A stretch of DNA of 64,000 nt from Planctomycetota bacterium (GTDB taxonomy: Bacteria; Planctomycetota; Phycisphaerae; Phycisphaerales; SM1A02), in contig JACZRS010000002.1 in the NCBI GenBank assembly GCA_022574595.1, positions 186,001 to 250,000 of the forward strand. The letters are read 5' to 3'. Positions within the stretch are counted from its first letter, which is position 1. The number at the start of each line of letters is the position of its first letter. The notes under the pieces were generated by a model. That model saw only the letters and a list, made by a program, of their open reading frames with translations. It did no database searches and was not told the origin of the DNA. This document shows positions 26,475 to 35,020 of the stretch, piece after piece. Both the position numbers and the translations under genes were made by a program.

Positions 26475-26791
26475 ATGATCCAAAAACATTCAACACGTAT
26501 TCTCGCTATCGTATCGACCGCGGTAAATTCAAGTCCGCCACGGCGGATCTGCCTATGGCATGATCCGTTGCCTGCCAATATAATTCTTCCACGAGCAAGC
26601 ACAATTTTACTACCATCTCTACAACACCAGCGGCCATGCACGAATTGTTTGGCGAGCAAGCGCCTGATCGCATCGTGATCGAGATCGGCTTGGCGGCGGG
26701 CTGGATCAAGGATCTGGCCGAGGCGATGAATATCCAGATTCAGATCGCCAATCCCAATCACGAGGCGTGGCGTTGCAAGAGTGTCACATAG
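26475..26791 (+). pseudogene. IS110-family transposase, N-terminal fragment with frameshifts
   Basis: Pieces of an IS110-type transposase N-terminus (RuvC-like DEDD domain) appear in successive frames. MIQKHSTRILAI begins after AAGGAGA; IDRGKFKSATAD, carrying the first catalytic Asp, is in the second frame. Then AAMHELFGEQAPDRIVIEIG and LAAGWIKDLAEAMNIQIQIA with NPNHEAW return to an open frame that stops at TAG 26789-26791. The linker and the C-terminal Ser domain are missing. The element is dead. Its 3' break is at once followed by a dispersed repeat (26793). The G/C-rich, differently coded DNA fits an import. Confidence 0.85.
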
Positions 26792-26792
26792 G

Positions 26793-26917
26793 AGGTGTCA
26801 GGTTGATTTATTAGGGGTGAGAGAATTGGGTTATGGGTTCACGTGCCAATGGACACACGCCGTTGGTTAGTTTGCATACCAAGACACTGGTTACTCAAAG
26901 CCGTAACCAGTGGCACC
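26793..26917 (+). repeat. dispersed repeat, copy B, with 10-bp hairpin
   Basis: It starts AGGTGTCAGGTTGATTTATT, contains GTTCACGTGCCAATGGACAC, and closes with CACTGGTTAC-TCAAAGCC-GTAACCAGTG followed by GCACC. The hairpin spans 26885-26912 and has perfect 10-base arms. The start and end (GGTGTCAGGTTGA... ACTGGTT...AACCAGTGGCACC) match copy C at 50479-50630. It directly abuts the broken transposase. Confidence 0.75.
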
Positions 26918-26964
26918 AAATATATTTTCCTGTTTTATTGACTTCTCGTCAGTGTATAAGACTT

Positions 26965-28062
26965 TTATCCATCATTGCCCAGTGGCACATCTTCTGGGTA
27001 CATTGCGTGCCAGGCGAACCACATTGCGTATCTTACGTTGATGGTGTTGTTATCGCTGCTTTGATCGATGAAAACTGCTAGTGGATCTTTGCTGCATATA
27101 AAGTCAATTGGTGTTGAGAGGGTTGTATCAGTCCATCGGCCGCTGTCATCTGCTTGATCCGATATCCAAGTAAGAGGATAAACTCGTCTCCCATCCGGGG
27201 TATCAACAATCAACAATCTCTGCTTAACAGGCAGCCCATCGGTTGGCGGCGGTGGCTTAACCTCAAACATCAACTTTGAAGATGTGAAGTAAGAGTGATA
27301 GCTAGTTTCCTGATAGCGTTTGACCATACTTAGATCAAGCGCAAGAACCGTGGATTGCGGATGGGCTTCAAGCCACTCACCCCAGTGAAGTCGCGCTGCG
27401 GGAAGAACTTTCAGCTTCTTTCCCGATTCCGCAGCCGGTCCCGCAACAGCGCGGCCTAGCAATTGGCTCCAAAGGCTTTCACCAACTGCGTTTTCTTTGC
27501 GGTCAAACATCAAAATGTTAGAGTTATATAAGAGTCCGCTTACGCCGAACTCAAGCGTCTCGCCATCCACATTTCGCTCAAAGACAACCACACTATCACA
27601 GAGCGGGTTGTATGTAACTACTATTGGTTTTCCGCCGAGTGTGTCGTTAACGATTTCGTGGCAGGTAAGTATCTGCATGGGATAGCCGCGCGACTCGCCG
27701 TTGACTGTTACGCCGATTACTAGATCTTTAGTGACGAGATATTTGCCATAATGTATATCGCTGTTTAGTTCGACGATTCCCGAACCAGGCATTGTCGGTG
27801 GGTTAACCATGGCTACTAGCACATCTTTAGCAAGTCCGCCTGCGATAATTTCATTTTGCGGAATGTTGCAACTTGCCAGGTCAAAGTTATAAGTAGCTAC
27901 ATCACGTCCATTACCAATTGGCGGCTCGCGCGTAAATACGCCACGCAGCGCCCAAACTAATATGAAAAGTGAGCAAAACGCAGCGGCCAATAAGACCCAT
28001 CCGCCACTTCTAAATGTAAAAAGTCGGGTATCGGATCCTACAGTTACTTGTTGATTAGTCAT
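26965..28062 (-). CDS. DUF3179 domain protein, membrane anchored
   Basis: A 365-residue protein with one N-terminal membrane helix (GGWVLLAAAFCSLFILVWAL, about 25-44) and a periplasmic DUF3179 domain. Diagnostic parts: DLVIGVTVNGESRGYPMQIL, CHEIVNDTLGGKPIVVTYNP, LCDSVVVFER, FGVSGLLYNSNILMFDR and SLWSQLLGRAVAGP. DUF3179 proteins are widespread in marine bacteria, and their function is not established. The gene lies next to ctaB on the same strand with 68 bases between, so a link to the respiratory genes is possible. The C-terminus (YPEDVPLGNDG) fits the family. Confidence 0.9.
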   Translation of the reverse strand: MTNQQVTVGSDTRLFTFRSGGWVLLAAAFCSLFILVWALRGVFTREPPIGNGRDVATYNFDLASCNIPQNEIIAGGLAKDVLVAMVNPPTMPGSGIVELNSDIHYGKYLVTKDLVIGVTVNGESRGYPMQILTCHEIVNDTLGGKPIVVTYNPLCDSVVVFERNVDGETLEFGVSGLLYNSNILMFDRKENAVGESLWSQLLGRAVAGPAAESGKKLKVLPAARLHWGEWLEAHPQSTVLALDLSMVKRYQETSYHSYFTSSKLMFEVKPPPPTDGLPVKQRLLIVDTPDGRRVYPLTWISDQADDSGRWTDTTLSTPIDFICSKDPLAVFIDQSSDNNTINVRYAMWFAWHAMYPEDVPLGNDG

Positions 28063-28130
28063 TATTAATTGCTCAATACTTGTAGCCTTGTAATTAAGGC
28101 GCTTAAGCAGATCATAGCTTCCCGATCAAG

Positions 28131-29132
28131 CTATTGCTGATCGACTATCAGATCGTTTATCGAATCGCTGATTTGAGCAGCGCTAGCTGTTGCAGAAGCC
28201 ATGTAAATAGGCGCAACAGGCCCACGGTCAATCATCATCAAACACAAAAGTGCGGGAAGATATACCAAGCTTGCTAGAAATACCTTTCTAGCGCCTGCAT
28301 CGGTACAGTTCAGATGTAGGCCAATGGCTAACTTAAGTAACCAAAGCCCAAGTGCGATTGATCCAATCGTATAAATCCACCCCGCCACTCCGGAGATTGT
28401 GCTGGTCAGACTAAGGCAAAGTAGCACCAGGGTTGTCAGGACGATCACTCTTGCAGTAAGCTGGCCAGTCTTATCTATAACTGGCAACATGGCAAAGCCT
28501 GCTCGTTCGTAATCTTTGCGGTAAAGCCAGGCCAGTGCTAAGAAGTGTGGGATCTGCCACACGAAAAGTAGAAGAGCTAAAAACCACGCACCATAATCAA
28601 GCGTACCAGCCGCGGCAACCCATCCGATCATTGGGGGAATAGCCCCGCAAACAGCACCTACGATAGTGTTTAACGTACTTCTAGTTTTAAGAGGCGTATA
28701 GGCAAATATATAAGCAAGTAATGTAAATAGCGCAAGGCCTGCTGCTGCGAAGTTTATGAGCAACCAAAGAATGGTAAGGCCTGCATAACCCAAGAGCATT
28801 GCGAATATGAAGCTGTGTCTGGTGGACATGGCGCCGCTAGGTAGTGGACGCTCTTTTGTGCGAATCATTAAGCGATCGAGTTTGATCTCAGCAATTTGGT
28901 TAAAAACGCTGGCAGCCCCTGCGGTTAGCAGAGTGCCTATGACCACCCACATCAAACGCATCCAATCGATGGGTCCGACGCTGGCCATGACGAACCCAAC
29001 AGCTGTGGTCAATACTACCAAGGCGCTTAGCCGCACTTTTGTAAGCTGCATGTACATGCCCGGCAGCGATCGCTTGCGAGCTTGGACTTGGGGCTTAGTG
29101 GAGCGGGTAGCAAATTGGTTAAGAGTGGTCAT
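28131..29132 (-). CDS. ctaB: protoheme IX farnesyltransferase (heme O synthase)
   Basis: Adds a farnesyl group to heme b to give heme O, in the inner membrane, the first step to heme A. It has 333 residues with about nine hydrophobic helices. The UbiA-family prenyl-diphosphate motif is FNQIAEIKLDRLMIRTKERP, with the paired Asp/Glu and the Arg-Thr-x-x-Arg-Pro that mark heme O synthases. A second motif is LYRKDYERAGFAMLPV. It is divergent from ctaA with 171 bases between; together they supply heme A for the caa3 oxidase encoded at 50.9-55.6 kb. Confidence 0.95.
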   Translation of the reverse strand: MTTLNQFATRSTKPQVQARKRSLPGMYMQLTKVRLSALVVLTTAVGFVMASVGPIDWMRLMWVVIGTLLTAGAASVFNQIAEIKLDRLMIRTKERPLPSGAMSTRHSFIFAMLLGYAGLTILWLLINFAAAGLALFTLLAYIFAYTPLKTRSTLNTIVGAVCGAIPPMIGWVAAAGTLDYGAWFLALLLFVWQIPHFLALAWLYRKDYERAGFAMLPVIDKTGQLTARVIVLTTLVLLCLSLTSTISGVAGWIYTIGSIALGLWLLKLAIGLHLNCTDAGARKVFLASLVYLPALLCLMMIDRGPVAPIYMASATASAAQISDSINDLIVDQQ

Positions 29133-29303
29133 ATGGCTTAAATGTTGCTTTAATCAGATCCTGCGGGTCAATCAAGGATTCGCTAGAATGTGTTTGCTTT
29201 AACGGTGCATTGTATGCGAAATACACAAGCATACTAGTTTATCGCCTCGCAGCTATTTGCGCAATCAAACTCGGTACTACCAAATATATGCAACAGGAAT
29301 CAA

Positions 29304-30602
29304 ATGACCAACAAACGAAGTGGCGACATTTTTACTTTTGGATTTGGCGCGACGGTGCTGATGTGGATAGTCCTTTATATCACTGCTATGCCGCTTGGGA
29401 TAGTTCCTCTACCTTTGGCTGCAATCCTTGTGGGCCTCCTGCTTCTAGTGGTGGGATACCTTAGAGGGCGCGCTACGGGATGCAGCTGGGCAGGTGGAGC
29501 GACATTGGGCTTGCTCATCGGATTTATAAATCTGCTGATTCTTTCGAGCATGCTTGGTGGAAATGATCCGGGCGAGTTTCTGGTTTCGGGATTGTGGTGG
29601 ATTGGAGGTTTCCTGGTTACAGCAGTGGTGCTTTGTGCCATCGGTGCTGGCTTATCAAAGCAGAACGAGAAATACCTGACTTGTCCACCAAATTGGACGT
29701 TCAGACTGGCGTTAGTTACAGCCTCTACCACGCTGCTGATGCTCATCTCAGGAGGCATCGTCACAGGACTCGAAGCGGGTTTAGCTATTGAAGGTTGGCT
29801 TACTTCAGATGGATATTTGATGGTGCTTTTCCCCCTGGAATTGATGACGAGGGACGTCGGCTCATTTGCGGAACACTCTCATCGATTGTGGGGCTTACTT
29901 GTTGGACTAACAACAATTGTCCTGGCTGTAAAGGTCTTCGTTGATGGTCGCAGCAAAGGCGTAAAAACCTTAGTTGTAATCGCTGTTATTGCAGTAATCA
30001 TTCAAGGAGCAATGGGAGGCTTTCGTGTTACCGACCAAAGCATTGTGCTGGGAATTGCCCATGGCGTTTTTGGGCAAATGTTCTTCGCCTTGCTGGTAGT
30101 AATCGCAGCAGTTCTATCAAACGCCTGGGATAACTCCAAGCCGATTGTTAAAGCCAATGTAAAAACCGATTACACACTAAGCGTGATCTTAATCGCATTT
30201 CTTTTACTGCAAATCACATTGGGAACAGTTTTTCGTCACATTCATCCGCTCGAGGATTTATCCAGAGGCGCGCGCATGGGCTTACTGCATGGGCATAGCT
30301 TTATAGGTTCAACAGCAGCAGCCGTATTGATTCTTTGGTGTAGCCTGCGCGCATGGGGGATGTACAAGGAGCAGCCGCTGGTTCATCGTGTTGGTAAATC
30401 CATGATGCATACTTTGGGTTTACAAATCGTTCTAGGCTTCGCATCGTTTATTATCGTCCCTCACGACGTGCGCGGATCTGACGAATCAATCACGACGCAT
30501 GAAGTAGTAATCACAACCGCGCATCAAGCGACAGGAGCATTGCTATTAGGGATTTGCGTGCTCTATGCGGTCTTGCTTCGCAGATTAGTTAAGACCACTT
30601 AG
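29304..30602 (+). CDS. ctaA: heme A synthase with extra N-terminal membrane region
   Basis: Oxidises heme O to heme A in the inner membrane. The CtaA/COX15 domain covers about residues 130-432 with the heme-ligand histidines in AEHSHRLWGLLVG, LGIAHGVFGQMFF, GLLHGHSFIGS and ITTAHQATGALLLG; the glutamate of the first motif is in FAEHSH. The family is normally about 300-350 residues. Here residues 1-125 add about four hydrophobic helices (VLMWIVLYITAMPLGIVPL, AAILVGLLLLVVGYL and two more) that I cannot match to a known domain. The ATG follows AGGAA. It is divergent from ctaB and nearly abuts the convergent prenyltransferase-fold gene. Confidence 0.9.
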   Translation: MTNKRSGDIFTFGFGATVLMWIVLYITAMPLGIVPLPLAAILVGLLLLVVGYLRGRATGCSWAGGATLGLLIGFINLLILSSMLGGNDPGEFLVSGLWWIGGFLVTAVVLCAIGAGLSKQNEKYLTCPPNWTFRLALVTASTTLLMLISGGIVTGLEAGLAIEGWLTSDGYLMVLFPLELMTRDVGSFAEHSHRLWGLLVGLTTIVLAVKVFVDGRSKGVKTLVVIAVIAVIIQGAMGGFRVTDQSIVLGIAHGVFGQMFFALLVVIAAVLSNAWDNSKPIVKANVKTDYTLSVILIAFLLLQITLGTVFRHIHPLEDLSRGARMGLLHGHSFIGSTAAAVLILWCSLRAWGMYKEQPLVHRVGKSMMHTLGLQIVLGFASFIIVPHDVRGSDESITTHEVVITTAHQATGALLLGICVLYAVLLRRLVKTT

Positions 30603-30612
30603 CGCGTGATGA

Positions 30613-31971
30613 TTAATTGTCGCTTATTGTTGGTTTGATAGCTTCTTCTAAAGCAAGTATTGCAAACACACTTGCCATGACCGGTTCAGCTTCCAGCCAG
30701 CGATCCGCAGAGTTTTTCCAACTGCCATCTTCTCTTTGGCGTGAGGTTATTGCCTCGATGAGTTCTTCACGCCAATTGTGCTCTATGCCGTTGGCATCGG
30801 TGATTGTATGTTGTTGAGCAACACGCAATGCCCGCGACATTGTGTGGTAATAATAATATAAACCCTGTTGACCCACACCTGGGTTTTCTTCGAATGTCCA
30901 GTGATTTTTTATCCAGTCAAACGCTGCCCGAACTCGAATATCATCGGGCGATAGGCCAGCATAAATCATGCTCTTAAAACCTGCGTAAGTCATGGAGCCA
31001 TAACTTCGCAAACTTCGCGCCTGACCTGCTGGTATTTTTTCAGCGAATCTTCCTTCACCTTGATACTCGTTTGCGAATGATTCGCCTCCGTTTGCGGGAG
31101 TGTAGATAAATCCGCCATCGTTGCCCGCCCAATCGGCTTTATTTGTAGCTTTAAGATTTTGTGCTCTAGACAAGAATGCCAGGGCGCGTTTCATTGCCGG
31201 TTCATCGGGGCTTATTCCTGATTCGTAAAGTGCATCGAGCATTGTTTGTGTGTTGGATAGGTCAGGTCTCCCACGCTTGCCGTAGCCTGCTCCGCCAAAC
31301 CAATCTTGATTTGCCGATAGGCCTTCGCTTTGATCCCATTGTGTTTTTTTAAGCCAGCGTGTTGCATCTGCGATTTCGCCATGGAAGTCCGGTTCATCTG
31401 TGCTGGCTAGAGCCATGACTACCAGTGAAGTTACGTAGCTTGTTAAAACGCCGCCTTCAAAGGATCCATTATCGTTTTGAGCAGAGCGTATGAAAGCTAT
31501 GGCTTTTTGAAGCGTTTCATCTTCTAAGCTTTGTGATTGAGCCTGAATTATTGACTTAACTGCAAGGGCGGTAATGGCAACGGAAATCGGTGATGGTTTA
31601 TTTGGATCGTTGCTGGTGGTTGCTTTTATGTGCGCTGCCCATGCGCCTGTAGTCTCTTGATTAGCCCTAAGGTACTTTAAGCCGAGCTCGATTGATTGAT
31701 TAACTTCTTTCCAATGCTCAACTGAGATCGGGACCTCACTTGCTAACTTAGCTATGCGAAAATTCGCAGGCATAGGCAATATTAGTTGCTGTTCAAGTGC
31801 AGGTGGATCCTGCTGAGTTAATTTCTCTGGATCTATACGTGGATCAAGCTGCTTGCTTGGCGTCTTGTAAGTACCATCATCCTGAGACTGGCCTGTTGCT
31901 GCTAGAGGTAGTGAAAATAATAAGGCTAGGGTGGAAAGAGATATTCGCAAAACAGCATTTTGATTCATCAT
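30613..31971 (-). CDS. secreted prenyltransferase/squalene-cyclase-fold repeat protein
   Basis: A 452-residue exported protein. The signal peptide runs to about residue 28 (LALLFSLPLAATGQSQ). The body is an alpha/alpha toroid built of prenyltransferase/squalene-oxidase repeats (QETTGAW, AQNDNGSFEGGVLTSYVTSL, QREDGSWKN). The DXDD acid motif and the QW aromatic cluster of true squalene-hopene cyclases are not evident, so it is more likely one of the secreted relatives common in planctomycetes, of unknown role. It is convergent with ctaA, ten bases away. A tandem ATG-ATG start is present; either may be used. Confidence 0.82.
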   Translation of the reverse strand: MMNQNAVLRISLSTLALLFSLPLAATGQSQDDGTYKTPSKQLDPRIDPEKLTQQDPPALEQQLILPMPANFRIAKLASEVPISVEHWKEVNQSIELGLKYLRANQETTGAWAAHIKATTSNDPNKPSPISVAITALAVKSIIQAQSQSLEDETLQKAIAFIRSAQNDNGSFEGGVLTSYVTSLVVMALASTDEPDFHGEIADATRWLKKTQWDQSEGLSANQDWFGGAGYGKRGRPDLSNTQTMLDALYESGISPDEPAMKRALAFLSRAQNLKATNKADWAGNDGGFIYTPANGGESFANEYQGEGRFAEKIPAGQARSLRSYGSMTYAGFKSMIYAGLSPDDIRVRAAFDWIKNHWTFEENPGVGQQGLYYYYHTMSRALRVAQQHTITDANGIEHNWREELIEAITSRQREDGSWKNSADRWLEAEPVMASVFAILALEEAIKPTISDN

Positions 31972-32080
31972 GGCTAGTGCTCTCTAACCCAATGATAGCG
32001 CTACATCAGATAAATTGCATTAATCGGGTCATATTAGGCGTTTTCAGCACTGGCGTAGCTGGCTTTATGTCGTCATTATA

Positions 32081-32908
32081 ATGGAGCAGATGATTCAGAC
32101 ACGATCAAACGCAGATAAGTCAGACGATTCCGGCTCATATAGCCTGGAAGATTTGGACTTGGAAGGCCCATCTCTTCCCGGTGAAGTAATTGTAAAGAAG
32201 TCCGTGGAGAATCTTATTGATTTGCTCGCAGCAGAGATAGTGGTTCAAGCAACACTTTGTGTTAGGCGGTTCGGCACATTTCATTTAGCCCTATCAGGCG
32301 GATCCACGCCGCTGCCCCTTTATGAGAGATTGATGTATGACCCAAATTGTCGCAGCTTGCCTTGGGCGCATACGCATTTATGGATAGTTGATGAACGATG
32401 TGTCCCATTTGATGATGAGCGCTCGAATTTTCAGATGATTAACGAAACCATAGTAATACATTCAGGAATCCCACCTGAGCAAGTACACCCGATCGCAGCG
32501 ATGTCTCAAAACGCAGAAGTAGAATACGAAGCGTTATTGCGCGAACTATTAGCACAGCGTGAAGCAGGCGAGGATCGCTTGGATTTCGTCTTGCTGGGAA
32601 TGGGATCCGATGGCCATACCGCAAGTTTATTTCCTTCTCACGAGGCTATTAATGAGCGCGTTAAAATAGTCCGCGCAATTGAAGCTGATAATGTGGATCC
32701 CCCGCAACGGATAACCATGACGCTCCCACTTATTAATTCAGCACGGGAAATTGCGATACTTGTTACAGGTGAGGCCAAAGCGCCCATGATCGAACGTATC
32801 GCCAGTGGGCATGAATCAATGGATGAACTGCCTATTAAGGGGGTGATACCCACCAACGGCAGTTTGAAGTGGTACTTAGATGCAGGAGCGTGTGGATATG
32901 CCCAATGA
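32081..32908 (+). CDS. pgl: 6-phosphogluconolactonase
   Basis: Hydrolyses 6-phosphogluconolactone in the oxidative pentose-phosphate pathway, in the cytosol. The SugarP_isomerase-fold motifs are FHLALSGGSTPLPLYERL, the strand HLWIVDERCVPFDDERSNF, and DFVLLGMGSDGHTASLFPSH, followed by RITMTLPLINSAREI. At 275 residues it is slightly long, with a 30-residue acidic N-terminal extension. The start at 32081 is the first ATG; ATG 32090 is also possible. It overlaps the next gene by 11 bases. No zwf or gnd lies beside it. Confidence 0.95.
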   Translation: MEQMIQTRSNADKSDDSGSYSLEDLDLEGPSLPGEVIVKKSVENLIDLLAAEIVVQATLCVRRFGTFHLALSGGSTPLPLYERLMYDPNCRSLPWAHTHLWIVDERCVPFDDERSNFQMINETIVIHSGIPPEQVHPIAAMSQNAEVEYEALLRELLAQREAGEDRLDFVLLGMGSDGHTASLFPSHEAINERVKIVRAIEADNVDPPQRITMTLPLINSAREIAILVTGEAKAPMIERIASGHESMDELPIKGVIPTNGSLKWYLDAGACGYAQ

Positions 32909-33401
32909 TAATGCGGTGAAAACCGCTAAGGTTTCGGATCGTCGCAAACTAAGTTTTACTACCATGGCTGAGATTCTTGGTGATATCGAAATGCTGGATG
33001 CTGCGGTAAAAGATGGCAAAACCATTAGCGCGACCGGCAATTGGACGCCCGCACAAATCATTGAGCATGTATTATTTTTTATTGATGGCTCGATGGATGG
33101 TTTTGATTTCAAGGCGCCGCTAATTCTTCGCATCTTTGGTAAGTTTGCGCGATCACAGATTTTAAATAATCCCATGAAGCCGGGGTTTAAACTTCCCGCA
33201 ACAATGAGAATGGTAATTCCGAATCCAAAGTCAACCTGGCCCGATGCAGTTTCACATGCTCTAAAAGCTATACTTCGTGTTGAAGCTGGTAAGTATATGT
33301 CCAAGCCCAGTCCCTTGCTTGGCAAGATGGCGCACCAGGATTGGGTGAAACTGCATTGTCGCCACGCGGAGATGCATCTTAGTTTTATTAGGGTGGAGTA
33401 G
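32898..33401 (+). CDS. DUF1569 (DinB-like) family protein
   Basis: A 167-residue soluble protein of the DUF1569 group, a four-helix DinB-like fold. Its N-terminal helix has a WTPAQIIEHVLFFIDGSMDG segment with the family's metal-type histidine, and the C-terminal helix has HQDWVKLHCRHAEMHLSFI with two more histidines; the three may bind a metal. GGAG lies nine bases before ATG 32898. It overlaps pgl by 11 bases, so the genes are translationally coupled. Function unknown; the DinB superfamily includes thiol-dependent transferases and stress-induced proteins. Confidence 0.78.
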   Translation: MPNDNAVKTAKVSDRRKLSFTTMAEILGDIEMLDAAVKDGKTISATGNWTPAQIIEHVLFFIDGSMDGFDFKAPLILRIFGKFARSQILNNPMKPGFKLPATMRMVIPNPKSTWPDAVSHALKAILRVEAGKYMSKPSPLLGKMAHQDWVKLHCRHAEMHLSFIRVE

Positions 33402-33413
33402 GTAAATTCAAAG

Positions 33414-34574
33414 TTATTCGCTGCAGCTAGTCCATCTGCGATTTAGTTCACTAATAATAAGTCGACCTGCCTCCGGCGATGCACGCACAATAATATCCAC
33501 AACAGGTTTTCCCATTGGTCTAGTAATCCAATATCTAAAAAAGCTGCTCAACCTCACATGGTCTTTCTTATCGTACCACATTGCAATCCGTGTTCGAGAA
33601 AACTCATCTTCAACCGAGTGCAGAGTTGCAATATTTTCCCACGCATGCTTTGTATTCAATTTAGTTCCACGCCACTCTTGCATGCCTTTATCCGTTGCCA
33701 GAAGTTTGTGCGCTTCTTGTTTTCCTATAATTGAGGGGATTACTATGGTTATTGCTGCAATAGATAATAACAGCAGTACTAAGATCAAAGTTGGGGGAAT
33801 TGAAGTTGTCAACATAACTCCTGCAAGAGCGAAAAGGAAAGACACTTGTCCAAACATCTGCTGTTTGCGTCTTGAAATTATGCTGCCATCAATTAAGAAC
33901 ATACTGCGATCAAATTCCCATCCACATTCGGGGCAAATACCATCGCGCTTAAGTCCTTTAAGCGAATATAAGCACTGCATGCAGTGTTTTAATTGCATCA
34001 AGCTCTCAATATCTGTTGCTTGAAGCTCTGTTGGGGTTTTAGCGAGTTGCCCAGATTCCACTAGATTATTAAGCAATTCGCGGAGTTCTGTTGCTTCTTG
34101 TTGCGGTAGCTGAACTGCAAACTCAACAGGCAACAAAAACAATGAATTCTCAGCCGTTTTTGTATGTATAAACGAACTGATCGTTGGTTTATATTTGTTC
34201 ACAAAGGTGAGTTTGAATTGTGCTTTGCTGTAAGCGCTGGAAGTAGTAAAGGCTAATTCCTCTAACCGTACAGCTTCAAATGTGTTCCAATCAGTGAAGT
34301 TTGAACGCCCATTTGCTCTAATTACCATCAGCCCATCATGTCTTATCACAATTTGCACATGTTCGTGCCAACCTGCGCCTAGTGGGCGCATTATTTTGTA
34401 ACTCACAAGAACAAGAAAAACAAATAATAAGCTCATAGCTAGAACGACTAAACCTATTGAAATAACCCAAGCGATGATCCCCAAGCAAAGAATTGAAATT
34501 ATTAGCGACCTGCTCCCGCTGATTAGCGTTGCCTGGATTACGTATTCATCTAATTCGTTTGCTTTGTCAATCAC
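33414..34574 (-). CDS. membrane protein with zinc ribbon, unknown function
   Basis: A 386-residue inner-membrane protein. Two hydrophobic helices lie at about 24-62 and two more at about 240-290. Between them is a soluble region (residues 70-180) with a VIRHDGLMVIRANGRSNFTD strand pattern like YcxB-type PH-fold domains; this match is by eye only. A zinc ribbon follows, CMQCLYSLKGLKRDGICPEC and Gly-Trp, of the kind seen in many planctomycete membrane proteins. The last 100 residues resemble the first soluble region again. Its ATG overlaps the ruvX stop by four bases (ATGA), so it is coupled to ruvX. I assign no function. Confidence 0.7.
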   Translation of the reverse strand: MIDKANELDEYVIQATLISGSRSLIISILCLGIIAWVISIGLVVLAMSLLFVFLVLVSYKIMRPLGAGWHEHVQIVIRHDGLMVIRANGRSNFTDWNTFEAVRLEELAFTTSSAYSKAQFKLTFVNKYKPTISSFIHTKTAENSLFLLPVEFAVQLPQQEATELRELLNNLVESGQLAKTPTELQATDIESLMQLKHCMQCLYSLKGLKRDGICPECGWEFDRSMFLIDGSIISRRKQQMFGQVSFLFALAGVMLTTSIPPTLILVLLLLSIAAITIVIPSIIGKQEAHKLLATDKGMQEWRGTKLNTKHAWENIATLHSVEDEFSRTRIAMWYDKKDHVRLSSFFRYWITRPMGKPVVDIIVRASPEAGRLIISELNRRWTSCSE

Positions 34575-34978
34575 AATTGGACAAGAAAATCACTTAGGAT
34601 TTCAGCGGCTGCCAGCGCATCGCGGATTTGTTTCTTTTGTTTATGTGTTCTGCCTGACCTTGCCATGTGTTGATCTGCTGCGAAACTTGTCAAGCGTTCA
34701 TCCTGGTAATTAATCTTGAGCCCGCAGCGTTCATGGAGCTTTTCGCCGAACTCGCGGGTAATTTGGGCTTGCTTGGAATCGCTTCCATCCATATTCAGGG
34801 GCAAACCGATTACAAGCTCATCAGGCGATTGTTCTTGGATATCCTCCACTAACGCATCAAGTAGTGCATCCCCGCGCGGCTGATGGATTGTTTTAAGAGG
34901 CGTGGCCAGGCGCATCTCATCATCCCCGAGCGCCAGGCCGGTTCGTTTATCACCTAGATCAATAGCTAGATAGCGCAT
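34571..34978 (-). CDS. ruvX: putative pre-16S rRNA nuclease / YqgF (RuvX)
   Basis: A 135-residue RNase-H-fold nuclease needed for the last steps of 16S rRNA processing; earlier called a Holliday-junction resolvase. The first catalytic Asp is in YLAIDLGDKRTGLALGDDE, the second acid in ELVIGLPLNMDGSDSKQ, and the last in INYQDERLTSFAADQ. The tail has the family's IRDALAAAEILSDFL. Length is normal. It is upstream of, and coupled with, the zinc-ribbon membrane gene. The manC gene ends before it with a short direct-repeat spacer. Confidence 0.94.
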   Translation of the reverse strand: MRYLAIDLGDKRTGLALGDDEMRLATPLKTIHQPRGDALLDALVEDIQEQSPDELVIGLPLNMDGSDSKQAQITREFGEKLHERCGLKINYQDERLTSFAADQHMARSGRTHKQKKQIRDALAAAEILSDFLVQL

Positions 34979-34985
34979 AGGAATA

Positions 34986-35018
34986 GGGGTCAGGAATTAG
35001 GAGTCAGGAGTCAGGGGG
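34986..35018. repeat. GGAGTCA short direct repeats between manC and ruvX
   Basis: The 42-base spacer holds GGGGTCAGGA, AGGAGTCAGG, AGGAGTCAGG in series. It resembles the GTCAGG core of the dispersed repeats elsewhere in the window and may be a short relic of the same kind. It is too small for function to be inferred. Confidence 0.4.
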
Positions 35019-35020
35019 GA

